Source: Trichormus sp. NMC-1
Lineage (GTDB): Bacteria > Cyanobacteriota > Cyanobacteriia > Cyanobacteriales > Nostocaceae
Direction of reading: 5' to 3'
NCBI RefSeq assembly: GCF_001858025.1
Contig: NZ_LZQD01000007.1
Coordinates: 159,879 to 223,878, forward strand
DNA length: 64,000 bases
Part shown: in pieces, positions 53,358 to 64,000 of the stretch
Layout: the number at the start of each line of letters is the position of its first letter
Position numbering within the stretch: the stretch's first letter is position 1
Program-made: the position numbers and the translations under genes
The notes under the pieces: model-generated
What the model was told of the DNA's origin: nothing
Seen by the model: only the letters and a program-made list of their open reading frames with translations
Databases searched by the model: none

Positions 53358-53379
53358 ATCGCCACTATTGGGTGGCGAT
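53358..53379 (+). terminator. Small hairpin after cysK
   Basis: ATCGCCAC and GTGGCGAT around a 6-nt loop, 13 bp after the cysK stop codon. It lacks a clear run of T, so a terminator role is tentative. Confidence 0.4.
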
Positions 53380-53411
53380 TCGTTGTTCCCGTAACGAAGA
53401 GGTAAGTATTG

Positions 53412-53645
53412 ATGAAAGCTGAAGAATTTGATGCAAAATTTGACAACGATGAAGACATCACTGAATTCTTAGATTTATCTCAAGCACGTCGTCCAGGTTA
53501 TGAACAAAAACGAATTAATATTGATTTCCCGATGTGGATGATTGAAGCCTTAGAACATGAAGCCAAGCGTTTGGGTGTGACTCCTGATTCTATTATTAAA
53601 TTGTGGCTGGCTGAACGTCTTGATAAAAAAGTTATTAGTGGGTAA
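53412..53645 (+). CDS. CopG/BrnA-like protein
   Basis: A 77-residue protein from ATG 53412 with an acidic N-terminal part (EFDAKFDNDEDITEFLDLSQ) and a C-terminal ribbon-helix-helix domain (YEQKRINIDFPMWMIEALEH, LGVTPDSIIKLWLAERLDKK). This order is typical of BrnA antitoxins. No BrnT toxin precedes it (that gap is 67 bp), so it is an orphan antitoxin or a regulator. Confidence 0.8.
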   Translation: MKAEEFDAKFDNDEDITEFLDLSQARRPGYEQKRINIDFPMWMIEALEHEAKRLGVTPDSIIKLWLAERLDKKVISG

Positions 53646-53690
53646 AAACAGTAAATATTTAGCTATTTTTAGGGAATTAACACCAAAAAA

Positions 53691-54002
53691 ATGTCAACCG
53701 TCCCAACTCAGGAACAATCTCTTCCTAATTGTGTGCAAGTATGTCAACATCGTACTTGTAGAAAACAAGGTGCAGAGGAAGTTTTAGCCGCTTTCCAAGC
53801 TTTACCTGTACTTAATGTGACAGTTACAGCTAGTGGCTGCTTAGGTCAATGTGGTAATGGTCCAATGGTGCTAGTCTTACCAGAGATGGTTTGGTATTGC
53901 GGAGTTAAACCTCAAGAAGTACCGCGACTGGTAGAACAACATTTATTAGGTGGTAAAAAAGTTAAATATATGCTTTATTATCGGTTTCATCCCCAGGGAT
54001 AA
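53691..54002 (+). CDS. Thioredoxin-like (2Fe-2S) ferredoxin-domain protein
   Basis: A 103-residue protein with a thioredoxin-fold 2Fe-2S pattern: VCQHRTCRKQGAEEVLAAF (C-x4-C) and VTASGCLGQCGNGPMVLVL (C-x3-C), like the NuoE/CT_2Fe2S family. Two pairs of cysteines are at about residues 18, 23, 59, 63. Probable electron-transfer or cluster protein of unknown partner. Similar small proteins occur in cyanobacteria. Confidence 0.82.
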   Translation: MSTVPTQEQSLPNCVQVCQHRTCRKQGAEEVLAAFQALPVLNVTVTASGCLGQCGNGPMVLVLPEMVWYCGVKPQEVPRLVEQHLLGGKKVKYMLYYRFHPQG

Positions 54003-54058
54003 AGCTAACTGAAAATATATAAATTCTGTAATTTGGTGCAAATAAAGCGAGGGAATAA

Positions 54059-54826
54059 ATGGATATTCAACAGCTACGTCAATCATTAAAAATGAAGTGG
54101 CTGAGTTATTACGAAGAAAATCGTTCTTGGCTAGTCAAAATGCAAATTTGGCGAGATTATGATGGTTTACGCAGACCGTCTTCTGGTTATATTTTAGCCA
54201 CTTTATCTATTTTAGAACCAGAATTGAAAAAAATACTCCCTTTTCTTCTAGAGTTAAATAATAATCCAGATAAAATAGTTGCGGCTTTAGGTCTTAACTT
54301 CAATCTTGAAGAAGAGTTAAATTTATTAAAATCACAGCATTCTCTAGCTAAAAACCAGGTTGTTAGTACGTCTCTAGCCAAGAGTCAGGTTGCAGATACA
54401 CCAATACAAAAAGAACACAAACAGGTGTTATTGAGAATTACCACAAATGTGGATCAAAAGCGGGAATCTGTGGCGGTTGGTGCAGTAACTACATCAGTTA
54501 ATCGCCATTCTCCAACCAAACCGCTTTCGCAAATAGGGCGAGAACAAGCACTAACGCAAAGTGACAAGACGCTCCGCAAAACTGACGGTTCAGAACTGGC
54601 GCTCTCGCTCTCAACAACTACAACAGTTCCTCATCAAACCAAAGCTGTGCCTAGCCTCTCAAGAGTTAACAAACCCAATCACAACCCTACATTTATGAGC
54701 ATTCCAGTCAAACAAGTTTCTCATCTTTCACCTACTACTAACGCCCGTAGTTTACCTTCTTGGATAGATGAATTTTGTCAAGGTGTGAGATGGGAAAAAG
54801 ACGAAACAATTACCCGCAAAATGTAA
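54059..54826 (+). CDS. DUF5331-like cyanobacterial protein
   Basis: A 255-residue protein. The first 100 residues are conserved in cyanobacteria (MDIQQLRQSLKMKWLSYYEE, NRSWLVKMQIWRDYDGLRRP, SSGYILATLSILEPELKKIL). The middle is a low-complexity Ser/Thr/Lys-rich linker with a duplicated segment (LAKNQVVSTS, LAKSQVADTP), and the C-terminus ends WIDEFCQGVRWEKDETI. No catalytic motif. Family name given from memory; the function is unknown. Confidence 0.6.
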   Translation: MDIQQLRQSLKMKWLSYYEENRSWLVKMQIWRDYDGLRRPSSGYILATLSILEPELKKILPFLLELNNNPDKIVAALGLNFNLEEELNLLKSQHSLAKNQVVSTSLAKSQVADTPIQKEHKQVLLRITTNVDQKRESVAVGAVTTSVNRHSPTKPLSQIGREQALTQSDKTLRKTDGSELALSLSTTTTVPHQTKAVPSLSRVNKPNHNPTFMSIPVKQVSHLSPTTNARSLPSWIDEFCQGVRWEKDETITRKM

Positions 54827-54887
54827 ATCCAGATTTTTGATTTAATCCCACTGAAACACAGCACATCTCCCCTACAAAAGCAGCCTT

Positions 54888-55871
54888 CTACGGATATTCG
54901 TGAGATACAAATGGAACTGCAACTACTTCCCCCTCGGTTTCTCCAACTTGCACTTTTAAACCTACACCACCGGCTTTACTACGGATGTAACCTAGTCCAA
55001 AGTGACCATCAGGGGTTTCTGTGTAACTGGTGAGTTTACCCACTTTTTCTTCCCCAATCGTGATCACGGTTCCCGGTTCCGCAGCAGCATCAAGCCGAAT
55101 TCCCCAAAGGTATTGTTTTACACCTTTATATGTATTTAATCTCGCAATAGTTTCTTGTCCGATGTAGCAGCCTTTATTAAAAGATACTGTCTGCCATAAA
55201 CCTACTTCTAGGGGATTATAATCATCCGTGAGTTCAAAATCCGGGGCTGGACGACCTTGTAATATTCTTAATATATCCCAAGCGCGATCGCTCAATTCTA
55301 CCGCACCAAATTCTAAGATTTGATTCCACAATTTTTCTTTTTCAGCAGATGGGAAAATTAGCGTATATCCAGGGTTCGCCAAACCGCTACCCACCGCAAA
55401 TATCACACCATCAACTAAGATATGATTACCATCAGGTTGACCAATCAGCCTCCCAGCGCCCAGCTTTTCAATTATGCCGTTACTTTGAGTGCCAATTAAG
55501 CTCAGGGTTGCAGTTTCATCAGTCACATCGGTTAATATTACCTTGTCAGCAAAGAAAATATAACGATCTAACCATTGCATGAGCGACTCACGGCGCTTAA
55601 GTGAAACCAACAGTAATACTGCATCATCTAGAACATAGCCAGTCACCAAGTCAATCGTTCGGGCTGTAGATGTCACAATCACCGTATCACAGCCTGATCC
55701 AGGTTTCAGTCCTTGGAAATCATTAGTACTTTGTCCGTGTAAAAAGCGCAGTCTATCATCATTAGAAACACGGATGATTCCCCAATGAGAGCGATTGTCG
55801 CAGACAGCAACCCCTTCCCTCGCTGCGTGGATAGCTGCTGCGTCTTTATCGTCAATTGCAGATGTTGGCAT
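54888..55871 (-). CDS. YgfZ/GcvT-family folate-binding protein
   Basis: A 327-residue protein taken from ATG 55871 (MPTSAIDDKDAAAIHAAREG), the point where homologues usually begin; ATG 55904 or a TTG at 55964 are alternative longer starts. Motifs: DDRLRFLHGQSTNDFQGLKP and the YgfZ signature FNKGCYIGQETIARL near residue 235. These proteins use tetrahydrofolate in Fe-S cluster repair or assembly. The C-terminus (GFGLGYIRSKAGGVGL-type) fits a GcvT C-barrel. Convergent with the DUF5331 gene. Confidence 0.85.
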   Translation of the reverse strand: MPTSAIDDKDAAAIHAAREGVAVCDNRSHWGIIRVSNDDRLRFLHGQSTNDFQGLKPGSGCDTVIVTSTARTIDLVTGYVLDDAVLLLVSLKRRESLMQWLDRYIFFADKVILTDVTDETATLSLIGTQSNGIIEKLGAGRLIGQPDGNHILVDGVIFAVGSGLANPGYTLIFPSAEKEKLWNQILEFGAVELSDRAWDILRILQGRPAPDFELTDDYNPLEVGLWQTVSFNKGCYIGQETIARLNTYKGVKQYLWGIRLDAAAEPGTVITIGEEKVGKLTSYTETPDGHFGLGYIRSKAGGVGLKVQVGETEGEVVAVPFVSHEYP

Positions 55872-55964
55872 AGTGTTGCAGAGTTGCTTTTTTTGAATAT
55901 ACATCTCCGCAAATCTTAGCAAATAAGGGTTTATGGCTTCAACTTGTTTTGAACAAGAAAGCAA

Positions 55965-56347
55965 TGTGTGTAATTAATTCTGTCCGAGTACTGACCTAAG
56001 AGGACGCTCCAGAGTGGGAGACGCGGCGACGCGGAAGAAGAAGACGCGGTGAGGGGGAGACGCGGTGACGCGGTGAGAAAGAAAGATTGTCTTCTGACAG
56101 TCAACTCTTTTCCCATATTTCCGTGTCTCTTTACTCTTGACTTATCCCCGTGTCCCTCTTTCCCCGTGTCCCCGTGTCCCCGTGTCTTCTTCAAAATTCA
56201 ATGGGTTGCTATCAAATCCCAAGTGCATATGTCAAATTAAAGATGTAAAATCGTTTTTTTGGTGTTAGATGTTGAGTATTGCTCAAATTTGTTGAATTAA
56301 ACCAACAGAATCCCTTTTTGCCATAATTATTGTAGATTCTTGTAGGA
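55965..56347. repeat. Repeat-rich intergenic region
   Basis: From about 56013 to 56085 purine-rich GACGCGG units (GGGAGACGCGGCGACGCGGA) occur and from 56120 to 56190 pyrimidine-rich CCCCGTGTCC units, an imperfect inverted pair. Small frames across it are repeat-derived. About 80 bp before the OMP gene are AT-rich and should hold its promoter. Confidence 0.6.
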
Positions 56348-56359
56348 GTGAATGTGAAT

Positions 56360-57265
56360 ATGATGTTTTTGCGTAAAAATGTTTTGTCTTTACCAAGTCT
56401 AGCTGCCCTTGCAGTTTTAAGTATTAGTCTATCCGCCAATGCTCAGACGACACAGCCTATTGATCCTGTAATGCCTGACAACCAAGTCAGTGCCGAACCC
56501 TCAGCAGCTTCTTTGGCAAAAGTGCCAGCGCTCACCAACACTTCTACAGACATAATACCTGTTTCCGAAACAGAAGCAACTGAGCTTGCTGCCAATATCA
56601 TGCCAGACAGCCAAGTTAGCGCCCAATCCACAGCCACCACCTCTGAAGAAGTACCCCAGTTTCCTAACGCTGCTACAGAAAAAACACCTAGTCGGACAAT
56701 CATACCCGTTCCCGGTACAGTTGCCACCTCATCCATGATGCTGACAGATGTAGCTTCAGAGTCTACTTCCCAACCATCTGCGGCTCAAGTAGCACAGCCA
56801 AATCAAATAGCACAATCGGATATTGATGTAGGAAGATCCACCCGTGGCGGTAGCAGCTATGTTGGCGTAGGCGGTAATATTGGTGTAAGTGGTGGAGCTT
56901 CAGCCTTGGGCGATGGTAACTTCACAATCATCAGCAAAGTCGGTTTTACGAGGTCTTTATCAGTAAGACCGTCAGTGATTCTAGGAGATAATACCCTATT
57001 TCTCATTCCCATCACTTACGACTTCTCCTTCCAGCCCGCAGGAGGAGATCCTTTTACTGAACCCCTAGCAATTGCTCCTTATGTAGGAGTCGGTGCAGCC
57101 ATTCAAACGGGTGATAACTCGGAAACGGCTGTATTACTGACTGGTGGTATTGATGTACCTCTAAATAATCGCTTTACTGCCACAGCCTCTGTCAATGCTG
57201 GATTTTTCGGTCAAACCGATCTCGGTCTCTTGTTTGGAGTCGGTTACAATTTTGGCGGGTTTTAA
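56360..57265 (+). CDS. Probable outer-membrane beta-barrel protein with repeat linker
   Basis: A 301-residue protein; start ATG 56360 fits the signal peptide (KNVLSLPSLAALAVLSISLS, cleavage after ANA), though GTG 56354 has a better-spaced AGGAG. After cleavage a Thr/Ser/Pro-rich linker contains two similar blocks (PVMPDNQVSAEPSA, NIMPDSQVSAQSTA). Residues about 160-301 form amphipathic beta strands (SSYVGVGGNIGVSGGASALG, LLFGVGYNFGGF) ending in phenylalanine, as expected of outer-membrane proteins. Probably an anchored or small barrel protein of unknown function. Confidence 0.65.
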   Translation: MMFLRKNVLSLPSLAALAVLSISLSANAQTTQPIDPVMPDNQVSAEPSAASLAKVPALTNTSTDIIPVSETEATELAANIMPDSQVSAQSTATTSEEVPQFPNAATEKTPSRTIIPVPGTVATSSMMLTDVASESTSQPSAAQVAQPNQIAQSDIDVGRSTRGGSSYVGVGGNIGVSGGASALGDGNFTIISKVGFTRSLSVRPSVILGDNTLFLIPITYDFSFQPAGGDPFTEPLAIAPYVGVGAAIQTGDNSETAVLLTGGIDVPLNNRFTATASVNAGFFGQTDLGLLFGVGYNFGGF

Positions 57266-57425
57266 TTAAAAGGGAATAGGGAATAGGGAACAGGGAATAG
57301 GGAACAGGGAATAGAAGGAAGAAATAAGGTAGAAGAAAGATAAATATTCCTCCCCATCTCCCCATCTCCCCCTGCCTCCCCTGCCTCCCCATCTCCCCAT
57401 CTCCCCATCTCCCCTGCCTCCCCAA
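57266..57425. repeat. Tandem GGGAATA / CCCCATCTC repeats
   Basis: Plus-strand AGGGAATAGGGAACAGGGAA array (57270-57315) followed by CTCCCCATCTCCCCATCTCC-type units (57353-57421), which overlap the end of the binding-protein gene neighbourhood. Low-complexity only. Confidence 0.7.
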
Positions 57426-58748
57426 CTACTTGGGACTAACTTTATCAATCACCTTGATTTTGCCGTCGTCTCCCACAGTCCAAACATCGTAAACACCAAG
57501 GACATCGCCATTGGCATCAACGTCTACATTACCACTGGCTCCTTGGTAGTTAATCTTTTTACCTTCTTTTAGTAACTTCAATCCCTCACAGACATCAGTT
57601 ACTTCTGTGCCAGTTCCACCAGCTACTTCACGGATTTTTCCCGCAATACCAACGCCTGTATTTTCTTTAGCAGCTTGTGCTGCCAATGTTAACAAAGCAG
57701 CAGCATCCCAAGCTTGAGGTGCATATTCTCCTGGGGAACCGCCTTTTTTCTCTTGCCAAAGTTTTTTGAAACTTGCTAATGCTTTACCATCAGAACCAGG
57801 TACTGTCCCAATCGCACCCGATAATAGATATTTTCCGTCAGCACTTTTACCAACTTGTCCAGGAAAGGTATCTGATTTCACCCCATCTGTGAGCATAATT
57901 TGTACTCCTTTTGCTACACCTTGCTGATAGGCTGCTTTGAGGAATAAACTGCCTGTTTCGGCATACATCACAGCCAGTACTGCGTCGGGTTTACCAGCAA
58001 AAGTAGCACCTGCTTCAGTATCAAAGGTTTGGGCTTTGGGGTCGTAGCGAACTGGTTTATCTTTATTAACTACTGTTCCACCTAATTGTTCAAAGGTTTT
58101 CACAAATGCTTTTTCAAAACCTACGCCATAGTCGTTGTTAATTACAACTGTGGAAACTCTTTTAAATCCTTTTTTCTTAGCAAGTTGGGCTAAAGCTAGT
58201 GCTTGGTAGGTATCAGGGGGAGCAGTCCGCGCCCAAAAGCCTTTAAAGTCACCTTTTTGGGCTTTGTCGGTGAAGACGGGACTGGTGCTACCAGGGGAAA
58301 CGATCATAACTTTATTGGGTACAGCTACGGAAACAGCAGCTGTAGAAACGCTACTAGCAAAGGAACCAACTACACCAGCTACTTTATCTACAGTTGCTAA
58401 TTTGGTCATACCAGCTGCACCGGCTTTGGGGTCGGTTTGGTCGTCTACTTCTACTAAAGTGACTTTTTCTCCGTTGACACCACCGCAAGCGTTGACGGTA
58501 TCGACAAGTAAGGGAACGGAACCAACCATTTGCTGACCAATAGAGGCTAAGTCACCGGTTGTTGGTAACAAACTACCAATTTTCAACCCTTTAGGATTAT
58601 CGGTGGTTGTGGTTGAGTTAGCTGCTGGGGTGGCAGTAGTTCCTGCGGGTGTTGGGTTAGTTGTGGTGGTATTATCACAAGCAGCCATGAATAAGCCGCT
58701 GGCTATGGTAAATACTGTTAAAGCTAGGGAAACATTAATTCTGGACAT
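57426..58748 (-). CDS. ABC transporter substrate-binding protein for amino acids (NatB-like)
   Basis: A 440-residue lipoprotein: signal with lipobox LFMAAC, Thr-rich linker, then a type I periplasmic binding fold (KGLKIGSLLPTTGDLASIGQ, KVAGVVGSFASSVSTAAVSV, FWARTAPPDTYQALALAQLA). It matches the Leu/Ile/Val and urea binding-protein group, especially NatB of the neutral amino acid system of Anabaena. Permease and ATPase genes are not nearby, in line with dispersed nat genes in cyanobacteria. Terminal residues DGKIKVIDKVSPK are intact. Confidence 0.85.
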   Translation of the reverse strand: MSRINVSLALTVFTIASGLFMAACDNTTTTNPTPAGTTATPAANSTTTTDNPKGLKIGSLLPTTGDLASIGQQMVGSVPLLVDTVNACGGVNGEKVTLVEVDDQTDPKAGAAGMTKLATVDKVAGVVGSFASSVSTAAVSVAVPNKVMIVSPGSTSPVFTDKAQKGDFKGFWARTAPPDTYQALALAQLAKKKGFKRVSTVVINNDYGVGFEKAFVKTFEQLGGTVVNKDKPVRYDPKAQTFDTEAGATFAGKPDAVLAVMYAETGSLFLKAAYQQGVAKGVQIMLTDGVKSDTFPGQVGKSADGKYLLSGAIGTVPGSDGKALASFKKLWQEKKGGSPGEYAPQAWDAAALLTLAAQAAKENTGVGIAGKIREVAGGTGTEVTDVCEGLKLLKEGKKINYQGASGNVDVDANGDVLGVYDVWTVGDDGKIKVIDKVSPK

Positions 58749-58907
58749 GGATAACTCTCAATCCTGGGATATTCAGGAGCCTGAAAGTAGGATAAAACTA
58801 GGTTGAAAATCCAGATCAATTCTATCCAGACTCCAAAGCCTAAATAATAGCATCCATCTCAAGAAGTATCAGTGCTAGGAAAATATTAATTTTTACTCGG
58901 CTAAAAA

Positions 58908-58999
58908 CGGAGAAGGAGGGATTCGAACCCTCGGATGGACCTTACGATTCCATCAACAGATTAGCAATCTGCCGCTTTCGACCACTCAGCCACCTCTCC
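58908..58999 (-). tRNA. trnS: tRNA-Ser (anticodon GCT)
   Basis: Minus strand: acceptor GGAGAGG paired with CTTCTCC, D arm GCTGAGTGGTCGAAAGC, anticodon stem/loop with loop TTGCTAA (anticodon GCT), long variable arm (TGGAATCGTAAGGTCCA), T arm GAGGGTTCGAATCCCTC and discriminator G. Total 92 nt, as expected for a class II serine tRNA. CCA is not encoded. Confidence 0.95.
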
Positions 59000-59106
59000 C
59001 GGTCATAGACAACAATGTTATCAGAGATTTTTAAGCAAGTCAATAGTTATTTTTTCATTTGTTCAGTGGTCAGTTACTAATCACTAGTGACCACTGACAA
59101 ATGACC

Positions 59107-61489
<2,383 letters not shown>

Positions 61490-61645
61490 TTAAACCTACT
61501 GCTTTTCAATATTTCTTAACTGTTTTCTCGATTCTCATTATATGTTGCAATCCGTTACATTTGGTATCACTTCCTGAAAAGGCTGAGGAATTAGAGGCCA
61601 AAAGATAGAGTAGAGAGGATTTAATTTTCTTTTGGTCAGCCAATT

Positions 61646-62743
61646 ATGCACACATCTCAGCATCTCCAAAGCTTTGGTAATCACCTGATTCTCGGTATTT
61701 CTGGTACAACCCTCGGCGATGATGATAAACGGGCGCTAAACGAGTTAAAACCAGTTGGGGTCATATTTTTCGCCAAAAATTTTCTTGACGGTGTACCTTA
61801 TCCGGTTTGGTTAGAAAGCTTCAAGCAGCTAATTGACCAAATTCACCAATATGCTGAACGTGATTTCATGTTCACTACATTAGACCATGAAGGTGGTCGT
61901 GTTGTCCGCACACCTTTACCTATTACCCGTTTTCCTCATGCTTATTTGCTACAAAGCCACGCATATGAAGTCGCAAAAGCCACAGCATTAGAATTAAAAT
62001 CACTGAGTATTAATCTTTCTTGGTCTCCTGTGGCTGATATTTTCTCAAATCCCCAAAACCCGATTATTGGAACTCGTGCTTTTGGGACTACTCCCGAAAC
62101 TGCTAGTCAAGGTGCGCGTGAATATTTTCAAGGACTAAGGGAAGGAGGAATTCTCGGTTGCGCTAAACACTTTCCCGGACATGGAGACACTAGCACAGAC
62201 TCTCATCTTGAGTTACCAATATTGAATTTAAGTTTAGAAGATTTGCGAAATCGGGAATTGATACCTTTTCAAACCTTGATTAAGGAACAGGTTCCATTAA
62301 TTATGACAGCGCATATTTTGTTTCCTCAAATCGATGCTGATGTGCCGGCAACTTTATCTAAAATAATTTTAAATGATATTTTGAGAGAAGAATTAGGTTT
62401 TCAAGGTGTGATAGTTTCTGATGATTTAGATATGAAAGCAGTTGCTGAGATGTTTATGCTATCAGGAACGGTGGCGCGAGCTTTTCATGCTGGTTGTGAT
62501 TTATTTATAGTTTCTCGAAATATCAATTCTTCATCTTTGGAACGGACTTATAAAATAGCTGAAGATTTTTCTGCCAGTTTGAATAATGGTAGTTTAGATA
62601 CAGCAGTTGTAGAAGCGGCGAGGCAGAGAATTGAAAAGTTATTGCTGTTAACTCCCCAATATCCAGTTTCTCTTCTTGATCAAGAAACATTGGTAAAAAA
62701 TGCGGAATTAGCAATTGCTTGTACTTTTCAAAATCAAAACTAA
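61646..62743 (+). CDS. nagZ: Glycoside hydrolase family 3 beta-N-acetylhexosaminidase
   Basis: A 365-residue protein with GH3 N-terminal TIM-barrel landmarks: KPVGVIFFAKNFLDG, the substrate loop TLDHEGGRVVRT, ILGCAKHFPGHGDTSTDSHL (His/Asp dyad loop) and nucleophile Asp in IVSDDLDMKAVAEMF near residue 262. It cleaves GlcNAc from muropeptides during wall recycling. No signal peptide, fitting a cytoplasmic NagZ. Divergent from crtP with a 156-bp gap. Confidence 0.88.
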   Translation: MHTSQHLQSFGNHLILGISGTTLGDDDKRALNELKPVGVIFFAKNFLDGVPYPVWLESFKQLIDQIHQYAERDFMFTTLDHEGGRVVRTPLPITRFPHAYLLQSHAYEVAKATALELKSLSINLSWSPVADIFSNPQNPIIGTRAFGTTPETASQGAREYFQGLREGGILGCAKHFPGHGDTSTDSHLELPILNLSLEDLRNRELIPFQTLIKEQVPLIMTAHILFPQIDADVPATLSKIILNDILREELGFQGVIVSDDLDMKAVAEMFMLSGTVARAFHAGCDLFIVSRNINSSSLERTYKIAEDFSASLNNGSLDTAVVEAARQRIEKLLLLTPQYPVSLLDQETLVKNAELAIACTFQNQN

Positions 62744-63105
62744 TTATAACCAGTTGCAGTTTTTCAGGAGAATAAAGCTGATTCCTACAATCAGAAATCA
62801 GCTTTATTATGTTGGTACTTACAGCAGATTGCAGATCAATGAGGTACAGCATCTAGATTGAAACCTATACACATTCGCCAGTTTTACTTCTGACTCCTGT
62901 AGAGACATTTCGGCGAAACGTCTCTACTAAATGTACGGGCGTATTGCAATATGCCCATTTTGAGTACGGGCGTATTGCAATACGCCCCTTCTGACTCCTG
63001 CTGTATGTGAACTGAATTAGATGAAAATCTAAATTCATTATTAGTGGTTGAATATTCATGCAAAAAGCCAAACTTGCTGATGATTAAGTCGCATCAATCT
63101 GGCTA
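62744..63105. repeat. Repeat-rich intergenic region
   Basis: 362 bp holding an 80-bp dispersed repeat (62820-62899, also at 25761-25840), a GTAGAGACATTTCGGCGAAA hairpin (62899-62927), and two copies of GGGCGTATTGCAAT(A)(T/C)GCCC palindromes (62937-62956, 62968-62987). Short frames in it are repeat-derived. No gene. Confidence 0.75.
62937..62987. repeat. Two tandem 20-bp palindromes (GGGCGTATTGCAATACGCCC)
   Basis: Copy 1 at 62937-62956 (one mismatch) and copy 2 at 62968-62987 (perfect), with a 7-nt direct repeat (TACGGGC) at each start. They belong to the interspersed-repeat cluster following nagZ. Confidence 0.8.
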
Positions 63106-63372
63106 CTATTTCCAGCCTTGGTATTGAGCTAACAACGCTTCCTCATCGGTTATTTCATTAGTTCCTGGAGGACTGAGATAAGCAATACCTAAGGCTTGGA
63201 GATATTTGCTTTGATTAAACGTAGTTTGACCGTTTTGACCGTTTTGACCGGTTTGGCCATTTTGACCGTTTTGGCCATTTTGAGAATCTTGACCACCTTT
63301 AATGTTAGCAGATGCTTCAACACTAAGTTCGGTCAATAATTCTTGATTTTTGATTTTTTCGGAGTATAACAT
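63106..63372 (-). CDS. Double-glycine peptide with NGQ repeats (candidate RiPP/bacteriocin precursor)
   Basis: An 88-residue peptide from ATG 63372 with AGGAG 8 nt upstream. The N-terminus MLYSEKIKNQELLTELSVEA then SANIKGG is a leader ending in a double glycine, as in class II bacteriocins and cyanobacterial RiPP precursors. After GG the sequence is a tandem 9-nt repeat coding QNG/NGQ/TGQ (DSQNGQNGQNGQTGQNGQNG), then TTFNQSKYLQALGIAYLSPP and an acidic tail. No cysteine or obvious lanthipeptide pattern is present, so modification is unknown. A maturase or transporter is not in the window; the edge gene fragment at 63920-64000 might be relevant. Confidence 0.65.
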   Translation of the reverse strand: MLYSEKIKNQELLTELSVEASANIKGGQDSQNGQNGQNGQTGQNGQNGQTTFNQSKYLQALGIAYLSPPGTNEITDEEALLAQYQGWK

Positions 63373-63919
63373 CAATTTTTCTCCTAATTACACCTGGAGC
63401 ATTACGTTAGTTGAGAACAGATTTGTAATTGTTCAACTAATTGCTTCCTTGTTTGTATAGTAGAGTCAATTTTTTTTGATTACCTCCGAATTATCTGAAT
63501 TGAATTAGGTAGTCATTGAGAGATGATCAATCTGTTCCCAGTTATTGACAATGAAATCATAATTTCCTGACATAGCTAACGCAAATATCTAGTTTTGCTC
63601 AAACTCGTGTGAGCAGATTTATCAATAAGCGAGTTAATCACAAATAAGTTGACAAAATCTGATTGAAAACTTTGTAAATTTTGTGTAGTAAGGCTTTGCA
63701 CGTTTATACTCATTAAATATATTTTTTGTTATCTACGTAATATTTGTGTGGTAAAAGTTATTTTATTAACTAAAAATCACAGGAAAGACATATTTCGTAA
63801 TCTCAATAAGTATTCTTTATTTATTCATTTGAATACTTAAAAAAGCTGTATTAAAAATAGCATTGTCAGCAAACCCCGAAGGATTAGAGAACCTGAGATA
63901 CTAGCAACTTACGTGAATA
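63373..63919. other. AT-rich intergenic region upstream of the NGQ-repeat peptide gene
   Basis: About 550 bp of AT-rich DNA with no credible gene or repeat recognised. It must contain the peptide gene promoter. The region has no heptamer arrays, unlike most other gaps here. No specific promoter is claimed. Confidence 0.45.
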
Positions 63920-64000
63920 TCAAATTCCATGACTTTTGCCAATTACCCAATTACGACGGAAAAACCGAGCTAAAGAAGATTCTTCCAAAGATAAATAAAT
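63920..64000 (-). CDS. Possible C-terminal end of an unidentified protein (partial)
   Basis: A minus-strand frame runs from the window edge to a TGA at 63920-63922, encoding about 26 residues with a coding-like composition (LEESSLARFFRRNWVIGKSH). Its start lies outside the window. No family is recognised. It is on the same strand as the NGQ-repeat peptide gene and 547 bp upstream of it. The frame could be accidental. Confidence 0.35.
   Translation of the reverse strand: MYLSLEESSLARFFRRNWVIGKSHGI

Overview
The window is chromosomal DNA of a filamentous, probably heterocyst-forming cyanobacterium (order Nostocales, Nostoc/Anabaena-like). This is inferred from oxygenic-phototroph genes (ndhS, thf1, heme oxygenase, crtP-crtB, hemF), a hormogonium-polysaccharide gene set, a close match to the Nostoc punctiforme bacterial dynamin-like protein, many GCGATCGC (HIP1-type) octamers, and abundant heptameric tandem and interspersed palindromic repeats between genes. 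It is ordinary core genome interspersed with accessory islands. No prophage, CRISPR array or complete insertion sequence was seen.

Layout. 1-10 kb: partial HAS-barrel gene, ndhS, rodA, an Mrp-type Fe-S carrier, an SRPBCC protein, hemF, a STAS anti-anti-sigma protein, a decayed IS200/IS605-type tnpB, thf1, a holin-like membrane protein and exbB-exbD. 10-16 kb: YkvA-like protein, a GxxExxY gene between inverted repeats, a 1068-residue GH15/phosphorylase-kinase-like protein, a CopG/MazF toxin-antitoxin pair and a class A beta-lactamase-like serine hydrolase. 16-22 kb: a P-loop ATPase followed by a 1123-residue TPR/STAND NTPase/membrane protein with a recently duplicated C-terminal module, then an NlpC/P60 endopeptidase. 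22-30 kb: glycosyltransferase, MFS carrier, tRNA-Arg, moaC, a GAF sensor with response regulator, small cyanobacterial proteins, an ABA4-like protein and a CobW-family GTPase. 30.5-33.7 kb: accessory island with a MITE-like inverted pair around a tiny gene, a pentapeptide-repeat/DUF559-like nuclease fusion, a DUF3368/UPF0175 pair and two orphan antitoxin-like genes. 33.8-38.5 kb: fasciclin protein, heme oxygenase, glmM and a four-helix-bundle gene between inverted repeats. 38.6-45 kb: five-gene hps-like exopolysaccharide cluster, then a 1-Cys peroxiredoxin and two Uma2 genes. 47.3-52.1 kb: minus-strand operon of a small membrane protein, a BDLP1-like dynamin and a second dynamin GTPase carrying a C-terminal J domain. 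52-64 kb: cysK, a ferredoxin-like protein, a YgfZ-type protein, an outer-membrane barrel protein, an amino-acid ABC binding protein, tRNA-Ser, crtP-crtB, a GH3 hexosaminidase and a double-glycine peptide with NGQ repeats that looks like a RiPP precursor.

The most interesting candidates are (i) the ATPase plus STAND pair at 16.2-21.1 kb, (ii) the dynamin/J-domain dynamin operon, (iii) the pentapeptide-nuclease fusion, (iv) the NGQ-repeat peptide, and (v) a recurring pattern in which interspersed repeats have entered coding sequence in frame (STAND gene twice, four-helix gene, GT2 N-terminus, HpsO C-terminus) or bracket small genes as inverted pairs. All function calls are from reading the sequence and family knowledge; no database search was run.
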